Assembly (NCBI GenBank): GCA_902805845.1 | Contig: CADCUI010000087.1 | Coordinates: 1 to 63,652, forward strand | Direction of reading: 5' to 3' | Length of the DNA stretch: 63,652 nt | Source of the DNA: an uncultured Nocardioidaceae bacterium | GTDB lineage: Bacteria; Actinomycetota; Actinomycetes; Propionibacteriales; Nocardioidaceae | Shown: in pieces, positions 28,757 to 37,637 of the stretch | Numbering within the stretch: position 1 is the stretch's first letter | Layout of the letters: each line of letters starts with the position of its first letter | Position numbers and translations under genes: made by a program | Notes under the pieces: generated by a model | Seen by the model: only the letters and a program-made list of their open reading frames with translations | Database searches by the model: none | What the model was told of the DNA's origin: nothing

Positions 28757-29794
28757 TCACCGGCTGCCGGGCTCGACGTACTCGAAGCTGGGCCCGGCGG
28801 TCGTCCCCTCCCCGTCGGGCAGGTCCATGAGCGCCTGCGCCTTGCCCTTGAGCACGTACATGGCGGTGATGGCCGAGTCGAGCACGCGGGGACTGCCGTC
28901 GACGGCGCGCTCGAGCAGGCCGAGGATGTGGCAGTAGGTGCGGTTGAAGTCCTCCTGCGCCATCCGGATCGGGCTCCCAGGGGCGTGATCGGCGAGCCTC
29001 GGGTTCCGCCGCATCGGCCGCACGCCGTCGAAGTCGACCGGGATCGCCTCACCGGTAGGCCCGGACTGGGGCGTGTCGCCGCGTCGGTAACGCCGCCCCA
29101 TCCGCAGCTCCTCGAACCGGTAGTAGTGGGCAACCTCCTCCCGCTCGGGGTGGAAGACGTCCTGCTCGCCGTCCCACACCTCGCCACGCGAGGTGCCCTC
29201 ACCCTGCTCGACGATCTCCTCCAACGCCGCCAGCGCCGACTGCAGGCCGTCCACCCGGATGAGCCTCCCGGCGGTGTGGTGGAAGGGCTCGGTGGTCACC
29301 TGTCGCGCCGGGTCGCCGCAGAACACCTGGGACTCCCCGACGCGCGCGCAGAGCGCACGCAGCCCTCCCTCGATCGCGTCGTAGAACTGCCCGATCGTCT
29401 CGTACTCCTCGCTCTCCGGAGCAGCACCGGGCAACGCCGGCCGTTCTATCGCACGGAAGAGCTCGATCGCCTCCGCGCCGAACGGCACCAGCGACAGCTG
29501 CAGGGAGCGGTCCCCGTGCGGCAGGAACCGTGGGTACGCCGGCAGCAGGCGTGCCGTGTCCAGCTGCGGCCGGCCCCCGACGGCGTTGAGCACGTTGGCC
29601 GCCAGCGCCAGATGCAGCATCTCCTCGACGAAGACGCTGCTGACCACCTCGGCGGCCTCCGGGTTCCGCCGCTCATCGAGCGAGTAGAGCGCACAGAGGT
29701 ACGACGGCAAGGTCGCGTGCTCCAGCTCGATCGCCCACTGAAGGTGCTCGCGAAGGCTCTCGAGCGTCTCGATCGGCGCCGCGCGGAGAGTCAC
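28757..29794 (-). CDS. ferritin-like protein (VioB/iminophenylpyruvate dimer synthase type domain)
   Basis: A 345-residue protein of the ferritin-like family named after VioB. Helix 1 carries WAIELEHATLPSYLCALYSL, helix 2 SSVFVEEMLHLALAANVLNA; the E-H and EEMLH patterns are candidate di-metal ligands. The second half is a cap region with EVAHYYRFEELRMGRRY and a closing helix. Some relatives sit in bisindole pathways, but no partner gene (VioA- or VioD-like) is in the window, so a biosynthetic role cannot be assigned. It converges with the phosphodiesterase gene, stop to stop. Confidence 0.82.
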   Translation of the reverse strand: MTLRAAPIETLESLREHLQWAIELEHATLPSYLCALYSLDERRNPEAAEVVSSVFVEEMLHLALAANVLNAVGGRPQLDTARLLPAYPRFLPHGDRSLQLSLVPFGAEAIELFRAIERPALPGAAPESEEYETIGQFYDAIEGGLRALCARVGESQVFCGDPARQVTTEPFHHTAGRLIRVDGLQSALAALEEIVEQGEGTSRGEVWDGEQDVFHPEREEVAHYYRFEELRMGRRYRRGDTPQSGPTGEAIPVDFDGVRPMRRNPRLADHAPGSPIRMAQEDFNRTYCHILGLLERAVDGSPRVLDSAITAMYVLKGKAQALMDLPDGEGTTAGPSFEYVEPGSR

Positions 29795-29829
29795 CCGTCA
29801 CAGGCTAGGCGCAGGTCTACGGTAAGCGC

Positions 29830-30549
29830 ATGCAACGGATCGGGATGCTCGGTGGGATGAGCTGGGAGAGCACCGCGGAGTACTACCGACTCGCCAACCG
29901 GCTGGTCGCCGAACGGCTGGGCGGACTCCACTCGGCCGACCTGGTCCTGCGGTCGGTCGACTTCGCCGTCGTGGAGCAGCTGCAAGCCGCCGGCGACTGG
30001 GAGAGCGCCGGTGGCCTCCTGGCGGAGGCATCGGCGGAGCTGGAGACGGCGGGCGCCGACCTGCTGGTGCTGTGCACCAACACGATGCACAAGGTCGCTG
30101 ACGTCATCGAGGCCGCCGTCAGCATCCCGCTGGTGCACTTGGTCGACGTCACGGCGGCAGCGGTCAACGACGCCGGGCTGACGACGGTGGGCCTGCTGGG
30201 GACGGCCTTCACGATGGAGCAGGACTTCTACCGCGGCAGGTTGAGATCCCATGGCCTCGACGTGCTCGTCCCCGAAGCCACCGATCGTGCCGTCGTCCAC
30301 CGGGTCATCTACGACGAGCTGTGTCGCGGTGTGGTGACCGAGCGTGCGGCCGAGCAGTACCGCGACATCATCAGCCGGCTCGTCGACCGTGGTGCCGAAG
30401 GTGTGGTGCTCGGCTGCACGGAGATCGAGCTCCTCGTCTCCGCCGACGACAGCCCCGTGCCGGTCTTCCCGACCACCCGCATCCACGTCGAGGCGGCGGT
30501 CGAGGCGGCCCTCGTCGACCCCGTCGGTCCGGTCGCGACGTGCCGCTGA
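29830..30549 (+). CDS. aspartate/glutamate racemase family protein
   Basis: A 239-residue cofactor-independent amino acid racemase. The two catalytic cysteines are Cys82 in LLVLCTNTMHK and Cys196 in VVLGCTEIELL, and the N-terminus has the family motif IGMLGGMSWEST. It probably interconverts L- and D-aspartate or -glutamate in the cytosol (YgeA/EcL-DER-like broad racemases also share these motifs). Its 3' end overlaps the next ABC ATPase gene by 10 nt, making it the first gene of a five-gene unit. Confidence 0.9.
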   Translation: MQRIGMLGGMSWESTAEYYRLANRLVAERLGGLHSADLVLRSVDFAVVEQLQAAGDWESAGGLLAEASAELETAGADLLVLCTNTMHKVADVIEAAVSIPLVHLVDVTAAAVNDAGLTTVGLLGTAFTMEQDFYRGRLRSHGLDVLVPEATDRAVVHRVIYDELCRGVVTERAAEQYRDIISRLVDRGAEGVVLGCTEIELLVSADDSPVPVFPTTRIHVEAAVEAALVDPVGPVATCR

Positions 30550-31463
30550 TCCTGACCGACGGGCTGACCAAGCGGTTCGGTCCCGTGACCGCCGTCGACG
30601 CGCTGACCGTCGACGTGCCTGCCGGCGTCACAGGTCTTGTCGGCGCCAACGGCGCCGGGAAGTCGACGCTGCTCAAGATCTTCCTGGGACTCCTCCCCGC
30701 CACCGCGGGCAGTGCCCAGGTGCTCGGGCTCGACGTGGCGTCCGAGGGACCGGCGATCCGTGAGCGGGTCGGCTACATGCCCGAGCACGACTGTCTGCCG
30801 CCCGACGTGTCGGCCACGGAGTTCGTGGTGCACATGGCGCGGATGTCCGGTCTGCCGACGACGGCCGGCCGCGAGCGCGCGGCGGACATCCTCCGGCACG
30901 TCGGTCTCTACGAGGAGCGGTACCGGCCGATGGGCGGCTACTCCACCGGGATGCGGCAGCGCGTGAAGCTGGCGCAGGCGCTGGTGCACGACCCCGACCT
31001 GGTGCTGCTCGACGAGCCGACGAACGGGCTGGACCCCGCCGGACGCGACGACATGCTCGAGCTCATCCGGCGGATCGGCGCGGAGTTCGGCATCTCTGTG
31101 ATCGTCACCTCGCACCTCCTGGGCGAGCTGGAGCGGGTGTGTGAGGACATCGTGGTCATCGACGGCGGCCGGCTGCTGCGACACTCCAGCACCGCGTCGG
31201 TCACCGGCGAGACCCCTCTGGTGGCCCTCGAGGTCGACGCCGACCCAACCGCTCTCCACGCCAGGTTGACCCAGGCCGGTGTCGCCGCGCAGCGCGACGG
31301 GATGCTGCTGCACGTCGACGTCAGCGACTCCGCTACCTACGACGTCGTGCGCGACGTGGTCGCCGAGCTCGGCCTCGGGCTCGTCCGGATGCAGCGCCAG
31401 CGGCACCGGATGACCGAGATCTTCACGCAGGGCCCGAGCAGCCGGGGAGACGTCAGTGTCTGA
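30540..31463 (+). CDS. ABC transporter ATP-binding protein, first pair
   Basis: A 307-residue ABC ATPase of the drug/ABC-2 exporter class. Walker A is GANGAGKST, the signature is YSTGMRQR (GGQ replaced by TGM, as in many ABC-2 ATPases), Walker B VLLDEPTNGLD, and the H-loop is in VTSHLLGELE. A C-terminal domain of about 80 residues follows. The GTG at 30540 lies inside the racemase gene; a frame open farther upstream is shadow. It works with the permease encoded next, whose start lies within its last codons. Confidence 0.92.
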   Translation: MPLILTDGLTKRFGPVTAVDALTVDVPAGVTGLVGANGAGKSTLLKIFLGLLPATAGSAQVLGLDVASEGPAIRERVGYMPEHDCLPPDVSATEFVVHMARMSGLPTTAGRERAADILRHVGLYEERYRPMGGYSTGMRQRVKLAQALVHDPDLVLLDEPTNGLDPAGRDDMLELIRRIGAEFGISVIVTSHLLGELERVCEDIVVIDGGRLLRHSSTASVTGETPLVALEVDADPTALHARLTQAGVAAQRDGMLLHVDVSDSATYDVVRDVVAELGLGLVRMQRQRHRMTEIFTQGPSSRGDVSV

Positions 31464-32343
31464 GCCCACCACGTCCGGCACGCCCGCCGGGGCCATCCAT
31501 GACATCGGCTACCGCCACTACGACGGTCCCCGGCTCGGTGCGTCGTACATCCGGCGCTCGCTCTTCGTCGAGACGCTGCGTGGCGCCTACGGGCTGGGCC
31601 GCTCGGCGCGGTCGAAGATCATGCCGTTCCTGCTGCTGGGCGTGATGGTGCTGCCGGCCCTGGTCGTCGGCATCGTGACCAGCTACCTGCGGCTCGGGTC
31701 GCTGCCGCTGGGCTACACCGAGTACGTCGTGACCCTCCAGGTCGCCGTCACGGTCTTCCTCGGCTCTCAGTCGCCCGCGGTGATGTCGCGCGACCTGCGC
31801 TTCCGGGTGACCGCCCTCTACTTCTCACGGCCGTTGAGCCGCCAGCAGTACGTCCAGGCGAAGTTCGCCGGGATGGCAGCAGCCCTCTTCGTGCTCCTGG
31901 GGCTCCCGATCACGCTGCTGCTCGCCGGGGCACTGCTGGCGGAGCTTCCCCTCGATGAGCAGCTGCCCGACTACCTGCGGGCCATGGCCGGTGCTGCGCT
32001 CTACGCCGTCGTGCTGGGCGGAATCGGTCTCGTCGTCGCGGCGTTGACCCCCCGCCGAGGCGTCGGGGTGGCTGCCGTGGTCGGCGTGCTGCTGGTGCTG
32101 TCCGGCTTCCAGGCCGCCGTGGTGGGCATCCTCGGCGACGCGGTGTCCACCCGCTACGCGGGCCTGATCTCGCCGTACACGCTCGTCGACGGCGTGGTCT
32201 CCGGCGTGCTGGCTGCGGAGCCCTCGATCGGGCAAGGACCACCGGGCACTCTCGGGGCGGTCGTGTTCTCGGCTGCCGTCGTGCTGCTGGTGGCCGGCTG
32301 CTACGCCGCGCTCGTTGCCCGCTACCGGAAGGCCCTGTCGTGA
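31456..32343 (+). CDS. ABC-2 type permease, first pair
   Basis: A 295-residue membrane protein with six predicted helices (for example IMPFLLLGVMVLPALVVGIV, GMAAALFVLLGLPITLLLAG, VGVAAVVGVLLVLSGFQ). The N-terminal cytoplasmic part contains IHDIGYRHYDGPRLG, a motif seen in actinobacterial ABC-2 permeases. It overlaps the ATPase genes on both sides (8 and 4 nt). The transported compound is unknown. Confidence 0.88.
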   Translation: MSEPTTSGTPAGAIHDIGYRHYDGPRLGASYIRRSLFVETLRGAYGLGRSARSKIMPFLLLGVMVLPALVVGIVTSYLRLGSLPLGYTEYVVTLQVAVTVFLGSQSPAVMSRDLRFRVTALYFSRPLSRQQYVQAKFAGMAAALFVLLGLPITLLLAGALLAELPLDEQLPDYLRAMAGAALYAVVLGGIGLVVAALTPRRGVGVAAVVGVLLVLSGFQAAVVGILGDAVSTRYAGLISPYTLVDGVVSGVLAAEPSIGQGPPGTLGAVVFSAAVVLLVAGCYAALVARYRKALS

Positions 32344-33266
32344 CGTCGGTCGACCTGGAGCAGGTGTCGCGGTGGTTCGGCAACGTGGTGGCGGTCAACG
32401 ACGTCACCATGCACCTCGGTCCGGGCGTGACCGGGCTGCTGGGGCCCAACGGAGCCGGCAAGTCCACGCTGATCCACATGATGGCCGGGTTCCTGGCCCC
32501 GTCGGCGGGCACGGCGACCCTCGACGGCCGACCGCTTCACCGCGACCCGGAGATCTACCGGGAGATCGGGTTGGTGCCGGAGCGTGAGGAGATGTACGAC
32601 GCGATCAGCGGCTGGGACTTCGTCCTCGCCAACGCCAAGCTCCACAAGCTGGCCGATCCCCGAGCCGCCGCCCGGCAGGCGATCGGCACGGTCGAGATGG
32701 CGGAGGCGCAGGACCGCGACATCCGCACCTACTCCAAGGGCATGAAGCAGCGGATCAAGATGGCCACCGCCATCGTCCACGAGCCGAGGGTGCTGCTGCT
32801 CGACGAGCCCTTCAACGGGATGGACCCCCGCCAACGGCTCCACCTCATGGAGCTGCTGCACGAGCTCGGCGACCAGGGGCGGACGATCCTGTTCAGCTCC
32901 CACATCCTCGAGGAGGTGGAGCAGATCGCTCAGCGGATCGAGGTCATGGTCGCCGGTCGGCACGCGGCTTCGGGCGACTTCCGGGAGATCCGCCGACTGA
33001 TGACCCAGCGACCCCACCAGTACACGATCCGCTCCAGCGACGACCGTGCCCTGGCATCTGCGGTGATCGCCGAGCCCAGCACCTCCGGTGTCGAGCTGGT
33101 CTCCGACGCCACCGGGGGCAGCGTCGTCCAGGTGCAGGCCACCGACTTCGCGGCGTTCGTCCATGCGCTCCCCCGGGTTGCCTCCCGGAACGGCATCCGG
33201 TTGCTGGAGGTGCGTCCGGCCGACGAGTCGCTCGAGAGCGTCTTCGCCTACCTGGTGGCCCGATGA
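32340..33266 (+). CDS. ABC transporter ATP-binding protein, second pair
   Basis: A 308-residue ABC ATPase. Walker A GPNGAGKST, signature YSKGMKQR, Walker B VLLLDEPFNGMD, H-loop FSSHILEEVE, then a C-terminal domain ending in SLESVFAYLVAR. It is only distantly similar to the ATPase of the first pair, so this is a second module rather than a recent duplicate. It overlaps the preceding and following permease genes by 4 nt each. Confidence 0.92.
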   Translation: MTSVDLEQVSRWFGNVVAVNDVTMHLGPGVTGLLGPNGAGKSTLIHMMAGFLAPSAGTATLDGRPLHRDPEIYREIGLVPEREEMYDAISGWDFVLANAKLHKLADPRAAARQAIGTVEMAEAQDRDIRTYSKGMKQRIKMATAIVHEPRVLLLDEPFNGMDPRQRLHLMELLHELGDQGRTILFSSHILEEVEQIAQRIEVMVAGRHAASGDFREIRRLMTQRPHQYTIRSSDDRALASAVIAEPSTSGVELVSDATGGSVVQVQATDFAAFVHALPRVASRNGIRLLEVRPADESLESVFAYLVAR

Positions 33267-34015
33267 ACGCGACCGTCGCATCCCTGACTCGTCGGAACCT
33301 GCTCGGCCGCAAGCGCACGCTGGTGCTGCTCCTGCTACCGCTCGCCCTGCTGGCGCTGTGCACGCTGGCCCGGATCTCCGCCAACCTGGACCCCGACATC
33401 GAGCAGGATCTCCAGGGGGCGCTGGCCCCCGACCTGCTCGGCGCCTTCGCGATCGCGATCCTGATGCCGCTGCTGAGCCTCATCGCCGGCACCGGGTCGA
33501 TCGGTCCGGAGATCGACGAGGGATCGATCATCTATCTCTTGGCCAAGCCGCTGAACCGGTACTCCATCGTGGTCACCAAGCTGCTTGTGGCCATCGGGGT
33601 CGTCGTCGCCTTCGGAGTGGTCCCCGTCGGCGTTGCCGGCGTGGTGCTCACCGGGGAGGTCGGTGCGGTGACGATGGGGTACACCGTCGGCGCCCTCGCC
33701 GGCGGGGTGGCGTACTCCGCGGTGTTCCTGCTGCTGGCCGTGCTGTCGAGGAACGCCGTGGTGATCGGCCTGATCTACGCGCTCATCTGGGAGTCCCTGG
33801 TCGGCGGGCTGGTGCCGGGGGCGCAGGCGCTGAGCGTCCAGCAGTGGTCGCTCGCGGTCGTGCAACGGGTGCTCGGCGACTCAGCGCAGCGGCTGGACGT
33901 CGAGTCGGCTGTCGGCTTCGGGGCCGCCCTGGTGCTGCTCACGGTCGTCACGCTCGCCGCCACCGGCTACGCGGGCAGGCGGCTGGAGACCTTGCGCCTC
34001 AACGACGACGCCTGA
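33263..34015 (+). CDS. ABC-2 type permease, second pair
   Basis: A 250-residue membrane protein with about six helices, starting with a cationic segment (NLLGRKRTLVLLLLPLALLAL) and the conserved periplasm-to-membrane stretch IAGTGSIGPEIDEGSIIYLL, LAKPLNRYSIVVTKLL, typical of ABC-2 permeases that act with single-domain ATPases. It is the last gene of the racemase-ABC-permease-ABC-permease unit. Its last 135 nt are overlapped by the small HTH gene on the other strand. Confidence 0.9.
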   Translation: MNATVASLTRRNLLGRKRTLVLLLLPLALLALCTLARISANLDPDIEQDLQGALAPDLLGAFAIAILMPLLSLIAGTGSIGPEIDEGSIIYLLAKPLNRYSIVVTKLLVAIGVVVAFGVVPVGVAGVVLTGEVGAVTMGYTVGALAGGVAYSAVFLLLAVLSRNAVVIGLIYALIWESLVGGLVPGAQALSVQQWSLAVVQRVLGDSAQRLDVESAVGFGAALVLLTVVTLAATGYAGRRLETLRLNDDA

Positions 34016-34258
34016 GGCGCCTCGCGCCCAGCTGCCACGACGGATCTGATAGACCCGGGCCGGCGTCACGCCGAGTGCCTGGGCCAGCTGCCGCCCGCTC
34101 AGCCCGGCGCCGAAGGCGGCGAGGAGCGCCTCCTGCACGTCCTTCTGAGCGTCCTGGACGGCCGCGCGCGCAGCCTCCAGGCGCTCCCACGCCTCGGCGA
34201 CCGCAGCCTGAGCAGGGTCCGGCCCCTCGGGCACGGCGCCCAGCGGTTCCACAGCCAT
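33881..34258 (-). CDS. small helix-turn-helix protein with readthrough tail
   Basis: A 125-residue ORF. Residues 1-50 form an Ala/Glu-rich helix, followed by a clear HTH of the sigma-region-4 type, GLSGRQLAQALGVTPARVYQ, at about 53-72. GGGAGGG directly precedes the ATG at 34258. After the HTH the last 45 codons run antisense through the permease gene and look like noise, so the natural stop was probably lost. Small actinobacterial proteins of this layout are thought to be DNA-binding. No target is evident. Confidence 0.6.
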   Translation of the reverse strand: MAVEPLGAVPEGPDPAQAAVAEAWERLEAARAAVQDAQKDVQEALLAAFGAGLSGRQLAQALGVTPARVYQIRRGSWARGASGVVVEAQGLQPPARVAGGGERDDREQHQGGPEADSRLDVQPLR

Positions 34259-34371
34259 CGGCCCTCCCGTTCACCTGCTGGGAGCAATGTTCCCAACCAG
34301 CCCATGTTCAACCGAGGTGGTGAGCGGCCCTTACGATGAGCACCGGACCGGGCGTTGCGGGAGGACCGACG

Positions 34372-34593
34372 ATGGCAGAGCTCGTGCGGACCAACGACCC
34401 CGTCATCATCTCGGCGGTCGAGGGGCTGCTCGACGAGGCCGGCATCCGCTACCAGGTCACCGATCGCAACATGAGCGTCCTGGAGGGATCCATCGGCGCC
34501 TTCCAGATCCGGGTCCTCGTCCCCGACGAGGACGAGGTCGAGGCTCGGGCGCTCCTCACCGACGCCGAGCTCGGCGCCTGGCTGCGGCCCTGA
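34372..34593 (+). CDS. DUF2007 small protein
   Basis: A 73-residue protein of the DUF2007 (putative signal transducing) family: ELVRTNDPVIISAVEGLLDE, then AGIRYQV, and IRVLVPDEDEVEARALL. The fold is ferredoxin-like and often binds or regulates larger partners; its function is not established. GGGAGGA lies 7 nt before ATG 34372; an ATG 36 nt upstream is less likely. Confidence 0.8.
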   Translation: MAELVRTNDPVIISAVEGLLDEAGIRYQVTDRNMSVLEGSIGAFQIRVLVPDEDEVEARALLTDAELGAWLRP

Positions 34594-34776
34594 GGGGTCC
34601 GCTCCGAGGGGCACCACTCCGCGGGACCCCTGCCCCCACGGTCGTCATCCATCGCCGTGCGTCCGATGAGAGCGTTCTCACGACTGTCTAACGCGGGCCT
34701 TACCTGGAGTGGAGATCGTCTACTGCAACAGGGGTCGGAACCACCGAACCCAGCAACGCAGCAGGAGGAATACCAG

Positions 34777-34929
34777 ATGCGTTCCCCGCTCTTCACCTCG
34801 CTCCAGCCGGCCAGGATGGCCGCCGCTGACGACTCCAGGTCGGGCCGCCGGCCGTGCAGCCGGTTCAAGAGCAGGCGGCGTCGTCGTCGTTGCCGCCGTC
34901 GTCGGAACAGCCGCAGCAACACGAACTGA
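34777..34929 (+). CDS. 50-residue Arg-rich peptide, coupled to ABC exporter
   Basis: A very short gene that rests on its translation signals: AGGAGGAA at 34763-34770 and ATG 6 nt later, and its TGA is 3 nt before the ATG of the fused ABC transporter. The product starts MRSPLFTSLQPARMAAADDS and ends with 11 arginines and one Cys between residues 33 and 43, so it is strongly cationic. Several of the arginines use CGT in a row, unlike the CGC/CGG preference of neighbours. I do not recognise the family. It could be a secreted or modified peptide, a leader that couples translation, or a nucleic-acid-binding peptide. Confidence 0.55.
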   Translation: MRSPLFTSLQPARMAAADDSRSGRRPCSRFKSRRRRRRCRRRRNSRSNTN

Positions 34930-34932
34930 CGG

Positions 34933-36798
34933 ATGTCCTCGACAGCTCCGCAGCAGGACGGGTCCCTTCGGGGGCCCGTCCGGCCGCGTTCTGCTCCTCG
35001 CCGGTCGCCTCGTGCTTCGTGGCGACAGCTGATGGCATCCTTGCGCCCGCCGGCCGATGGCGCCCGGCTCGTCGACGATGCGCCGGGCATGGTGCTGCGC
35101 CAGGTGTTCACGGAGTTCTGGCCGTTGCTGCGCCCCCTGCGGTGGTGGATGTTGCTGGGGCTGATGTTCCTCGCGCTGGGCTCTCTCATCGAGATTGTCG
35201 AGATCATGCTCTTCGAGCGGCTCGTCGACGATGTCCTGGTGCCGGCCGACTACTCCCCGCTGGTGTGGATCGCCGGCGCCTACATCGGGCTGAACCTCCT
35301 GTCGGCGGTCGTCTCCGGCGCGGACGACCTCCTGTCCACGTGGGTGTCTCAGCGGTTTCTCGTGAGGCTGCGCACCGACACCTTCCGCCACGTCTTGAGC
35401 CTGCCGCTCGAGGCCCACGACCGGCACCGTCTCGGAGATGTGCTGTCGCGGTTGACCTCGGACATCAACGCAGTCGAACGGTTCATGGTCGGCTACCTCA
35501 GCAGCGGGCTGGGCTCGGTCATCCGCCTCGTCTTCTTCGTGGGCGCTCTCTTCTGGCTCCAGTGGGACCTGGCGCTGGCCTCTCTGATCGTCGTTCCTGT
35601 CTTCTGGTTCGTCTCCACGCGCTTCGCGCGGTTCGTCAAGGACGTCTCCCGTGAACGCGCACGTCGTGGGGGGTCACTCGGTGCGGTTGCCGAGGAGGCC
35701 ATCGCCACCAGCGCTCTGGTGCAGGCCTACAACCGGGAGGAGGAGGCGGTAGCGGCCTTCCACCGCCAGAACCACGGAATCGCGAACGCCGAGATGGCCG
35801 CCAGCCGAGTTCGATCGGTGTTCCTGCCCGTCGTGGACCTGGCAGAACTGGTGGGGTTGCTCTGTGTGATCGGGCTCGGGACGTGGGCGCTGGCCACGGA
35901 CAGGCTCACCCTGGGCGGGCTGCTGGCTTTCCTCACCTTGATGACCCAGTGCTACCGGCCGATCCGGGAGCTCAGCGACCTCCTGCCCAGCCTCTTCTCG
36001 GCTACCGCCAGCATCGAGCGCGTCGTCCAGCTTCTGCACCAACCGCCGGTCTCGGAGCGTCCTGATGCGCATGAGCTGGCCCACCCCCAAGGCGTCGTGC
36101 GGCTCACAACGGTCTCCGTCCGCTACCCAGACGCGAACCGTGATGCCTTGCGGGACGTGAGTCTGTCGGTGCGTCCGGGGGAAGTCGTCGCCGTCGTGGG
36201 ACCGAGCGGTGCGGGCAAGTCGACCTTGGCCAGGTTGCTGACCCGGCAGGTCGAGGCCACCGCAGGCGTCGTCGAGGTCGACGGCCACGACGTACGTGAC
36301 CTCACCATCCGGTCGGTCCGCGATGCTGTGTGCGTCGTGCTGCAGGAAACGATGCTTCTGGATGCCACCGTCCACGACAACATCGCCTACGCCCGTCCCG
36401 ACGCGACCGATCTCGAGGTTCGCGACGCAGCCCGGAAAGCGGACGCGCACACCTTCATCGAAGCCCTGCCCGACGGTTATCGGACTCGGGTAGGTCAGCG
36501 CGGACGCAGCCTCTCCGGTGGCCAGCGCCAGCGGATCTCCTTGGCGCGCGCGTTCCTGCGGGGCAGTCCCGTCCTGGTGCTCGATGAGCCCACGACCGGG
36601 CTCGACCCCGAGACCGCCCGACGGGTGCTGTCACCCCTGCGCTCCGCCGCAGGCGACCGCACCGCCTTGTTGATAACTCACGACCCGGTTGCCCTGGAGT
36701 TCGCCGACCGCGTCATCCACCTCGAGGACGGGACCGTGAGCGAGGCACGCACCGCGAAGTCCGGCGCAGCGGATCAGCTGGTGGTGATCCTGCCATGA
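34933..36798 (+). CDS. ABC exporter, fused membrane and ATPase domains
   Basis: A 621-residue half-transporter with six membrane helices at about 55-350 (first span WWMLLGLMFLALGSLIEIVE) and an ATPase domain at about 370-610: Walker A GPSGAGKST, signature LSGGQRQR, Walker B VLVLDEPTTGLD, H-loop LITHDP. The layout is that of homodimeric type IV exporters (MsbA/BmrA class) of lipids, peptides or drugs. No C39 peptidase domain is fused. The start lies 3 nt behind the small peptide gene and the stop overlaps the kinase start (ATGA). Confidence 0.93.
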   Translation: MSSTAPQQDGSLRGPVRPRSAPRRSPRASWRQLMASLRPPADGARLVDDAPGMVLRQVFTEFWPLLRPLRWWMLLGLMFLALGSLIEIVEIMLFERLVDDVLVPADYSPLVWIAGAYIGLNLLSAVVSGADDLLSTWVSQRFLVRLRTDTFRHVLSLPLEAHDRHRLGDVLSRLTSDINAVERFMVGYLSSGLGSVIRLVFFVGALFWLQWDLALASLIVVPVFWFVSTRFARFVKDVSRERARRGGSLGAVAEEAIATSALVQAYNREEEAVAAFHRQNHGIANAEMAASRVRSVFLPVVDLAELVGLLCVIGLGTWALATDRLTLGGLLAFLTLMTQCYRPIRELSDLLPSLFSATASIERVVQLLHQPPVSERPDAHELAHPQGVVRLTTVSVRYPDANRDALRDVSLSVRPGEVVAVVGPSGAGKSTLARLLTRQVEATAGVVEVDGHDVRDLTIRSVRDAVCVVLQETMLLDATVHDNIAYARPDATDLEVRDAARKADAHTFIEALPDGYRTRVGQRGRSLSGGQRQRISLARAFLRGSPVLVLDEPTTGLDPETARRVLSPLRSAAGDRTALLITHDPVALEFADRVIHLEDGTVSEARTAKSGAADQLVVILP

Positions 36799-37637
36799 GG
36801 CGGTCGGCAGTGCCTGCGACCGAGCCGGAGCCGGTGCCCGTCGGGCACGAGGTCGTGCCCGGATATGAGGTCGTGTCCCTGCTCCGTGTCGGCCACCGCC
36901 TGATGACCTACGACGTGTTCAGCCACGAGCGATTCTGCCGGTGCATCGTGAAGGTGCTTCGCGACGACCGACGGCACGAGGAGAGGTGCCGCGAGGCGTT
37001 GATGGTGGAAGGCCGGATCGCCTCGGACCTGGCGCATCCGCATCTGGTCCGGGCGTACGACGTCATCGAAGGCCCTCGTCCCGCGGTCGTTCTGGAGACG
37101 CTCACGGGAGACACCCTCGGCGCCCTCATCGAGGACGCTCCCCTGTCCCCCGCGGATGTGGCGCTGCTCGGCTGTCAGCTCTCCTCGGCGCTGGCGTACC
37201 TGCACAGCCACGAGTGGCTGCACCTCGACGTCAAGCCGTCGAACGTGGTCGTTCAGGGCGGGCGGGCCGTCCTGATCGACTTCAGTGTGGTCAGCCGCCC
37301 GGGCGACGGAAGACCACACGCCGGTACGGACGGGTACCTCTCGCCGGAACAGGCCCGCGGTAGCGGCCTCTCCGGCGCCTCGGACGTGTTCGGTCTCGGG
37401 GTCACCCTGGGCGAGTCCCTGACCGGCGAGGTCCCCTACGGCGACGAGCGCCGTTGGCGCCGGGGCGTCGCATCGAGGAAGCCTGCACGGGCCTTCCGAG
37501 CCAGGCTCGCCCGCATGCCGGCCCCGATGTGCGAGCTCATCACAGCCGCCGTGGACCCCGACCCGGCCAGCCGACCGACCATGACCGAGATCCGCACCGT
37601 CCTCACCGACGTCGTTGGACAGAAGGTGAGACCATGA
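36795..37637 (+). CDS. soluble Ser/Thr protein kinase with degenerate motifs
   Basis: A 280-residue Hanks-type kinase domain without membrane anchor or sensor domain. Lys53 (CIVKVL) and Glu72 pair as usual, the catalytic loop is H143-LDVKPSN with Asp145, and the substrate loop has SPEQ at 183. Changes: the glycine-rich loop has no GxGxxG, HRD is HLD and DFG is DFS (Asp162 kept). It may therefore be weakly active or a pseudokinase. Gene order (ABC exporter, kinase, DUF3105, DUF1707-FHA) with ATGA overlaps on both sides suggests that it modifies or controls the exporter or the FHA protein. Confidence 0.9.
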   Translation: MRRSAVPATEPEPVPVGHEVVPGYEVVSLLRVGHRLMTYDVFSHERFCRCIVKVLRDDRRHEERCREALMVEGRIASDLAHPHLVRAYDVIEGPRPAVVLETLTGDTLGALIEDAPLSPADVALLGCQLSSALAYLHSHEWLHLDVKPSNVVVQGGRAVLIDFSVVSRPGDGRPHAGTDGYLSPEQARGSGLSGASDVFGLGVTLGESLTGEVPYGDERRWRRGVASRKPARAFRARLARMPAPMCELITAAVDPDPASRPTMTEIRTVLTDVVGQKVRP

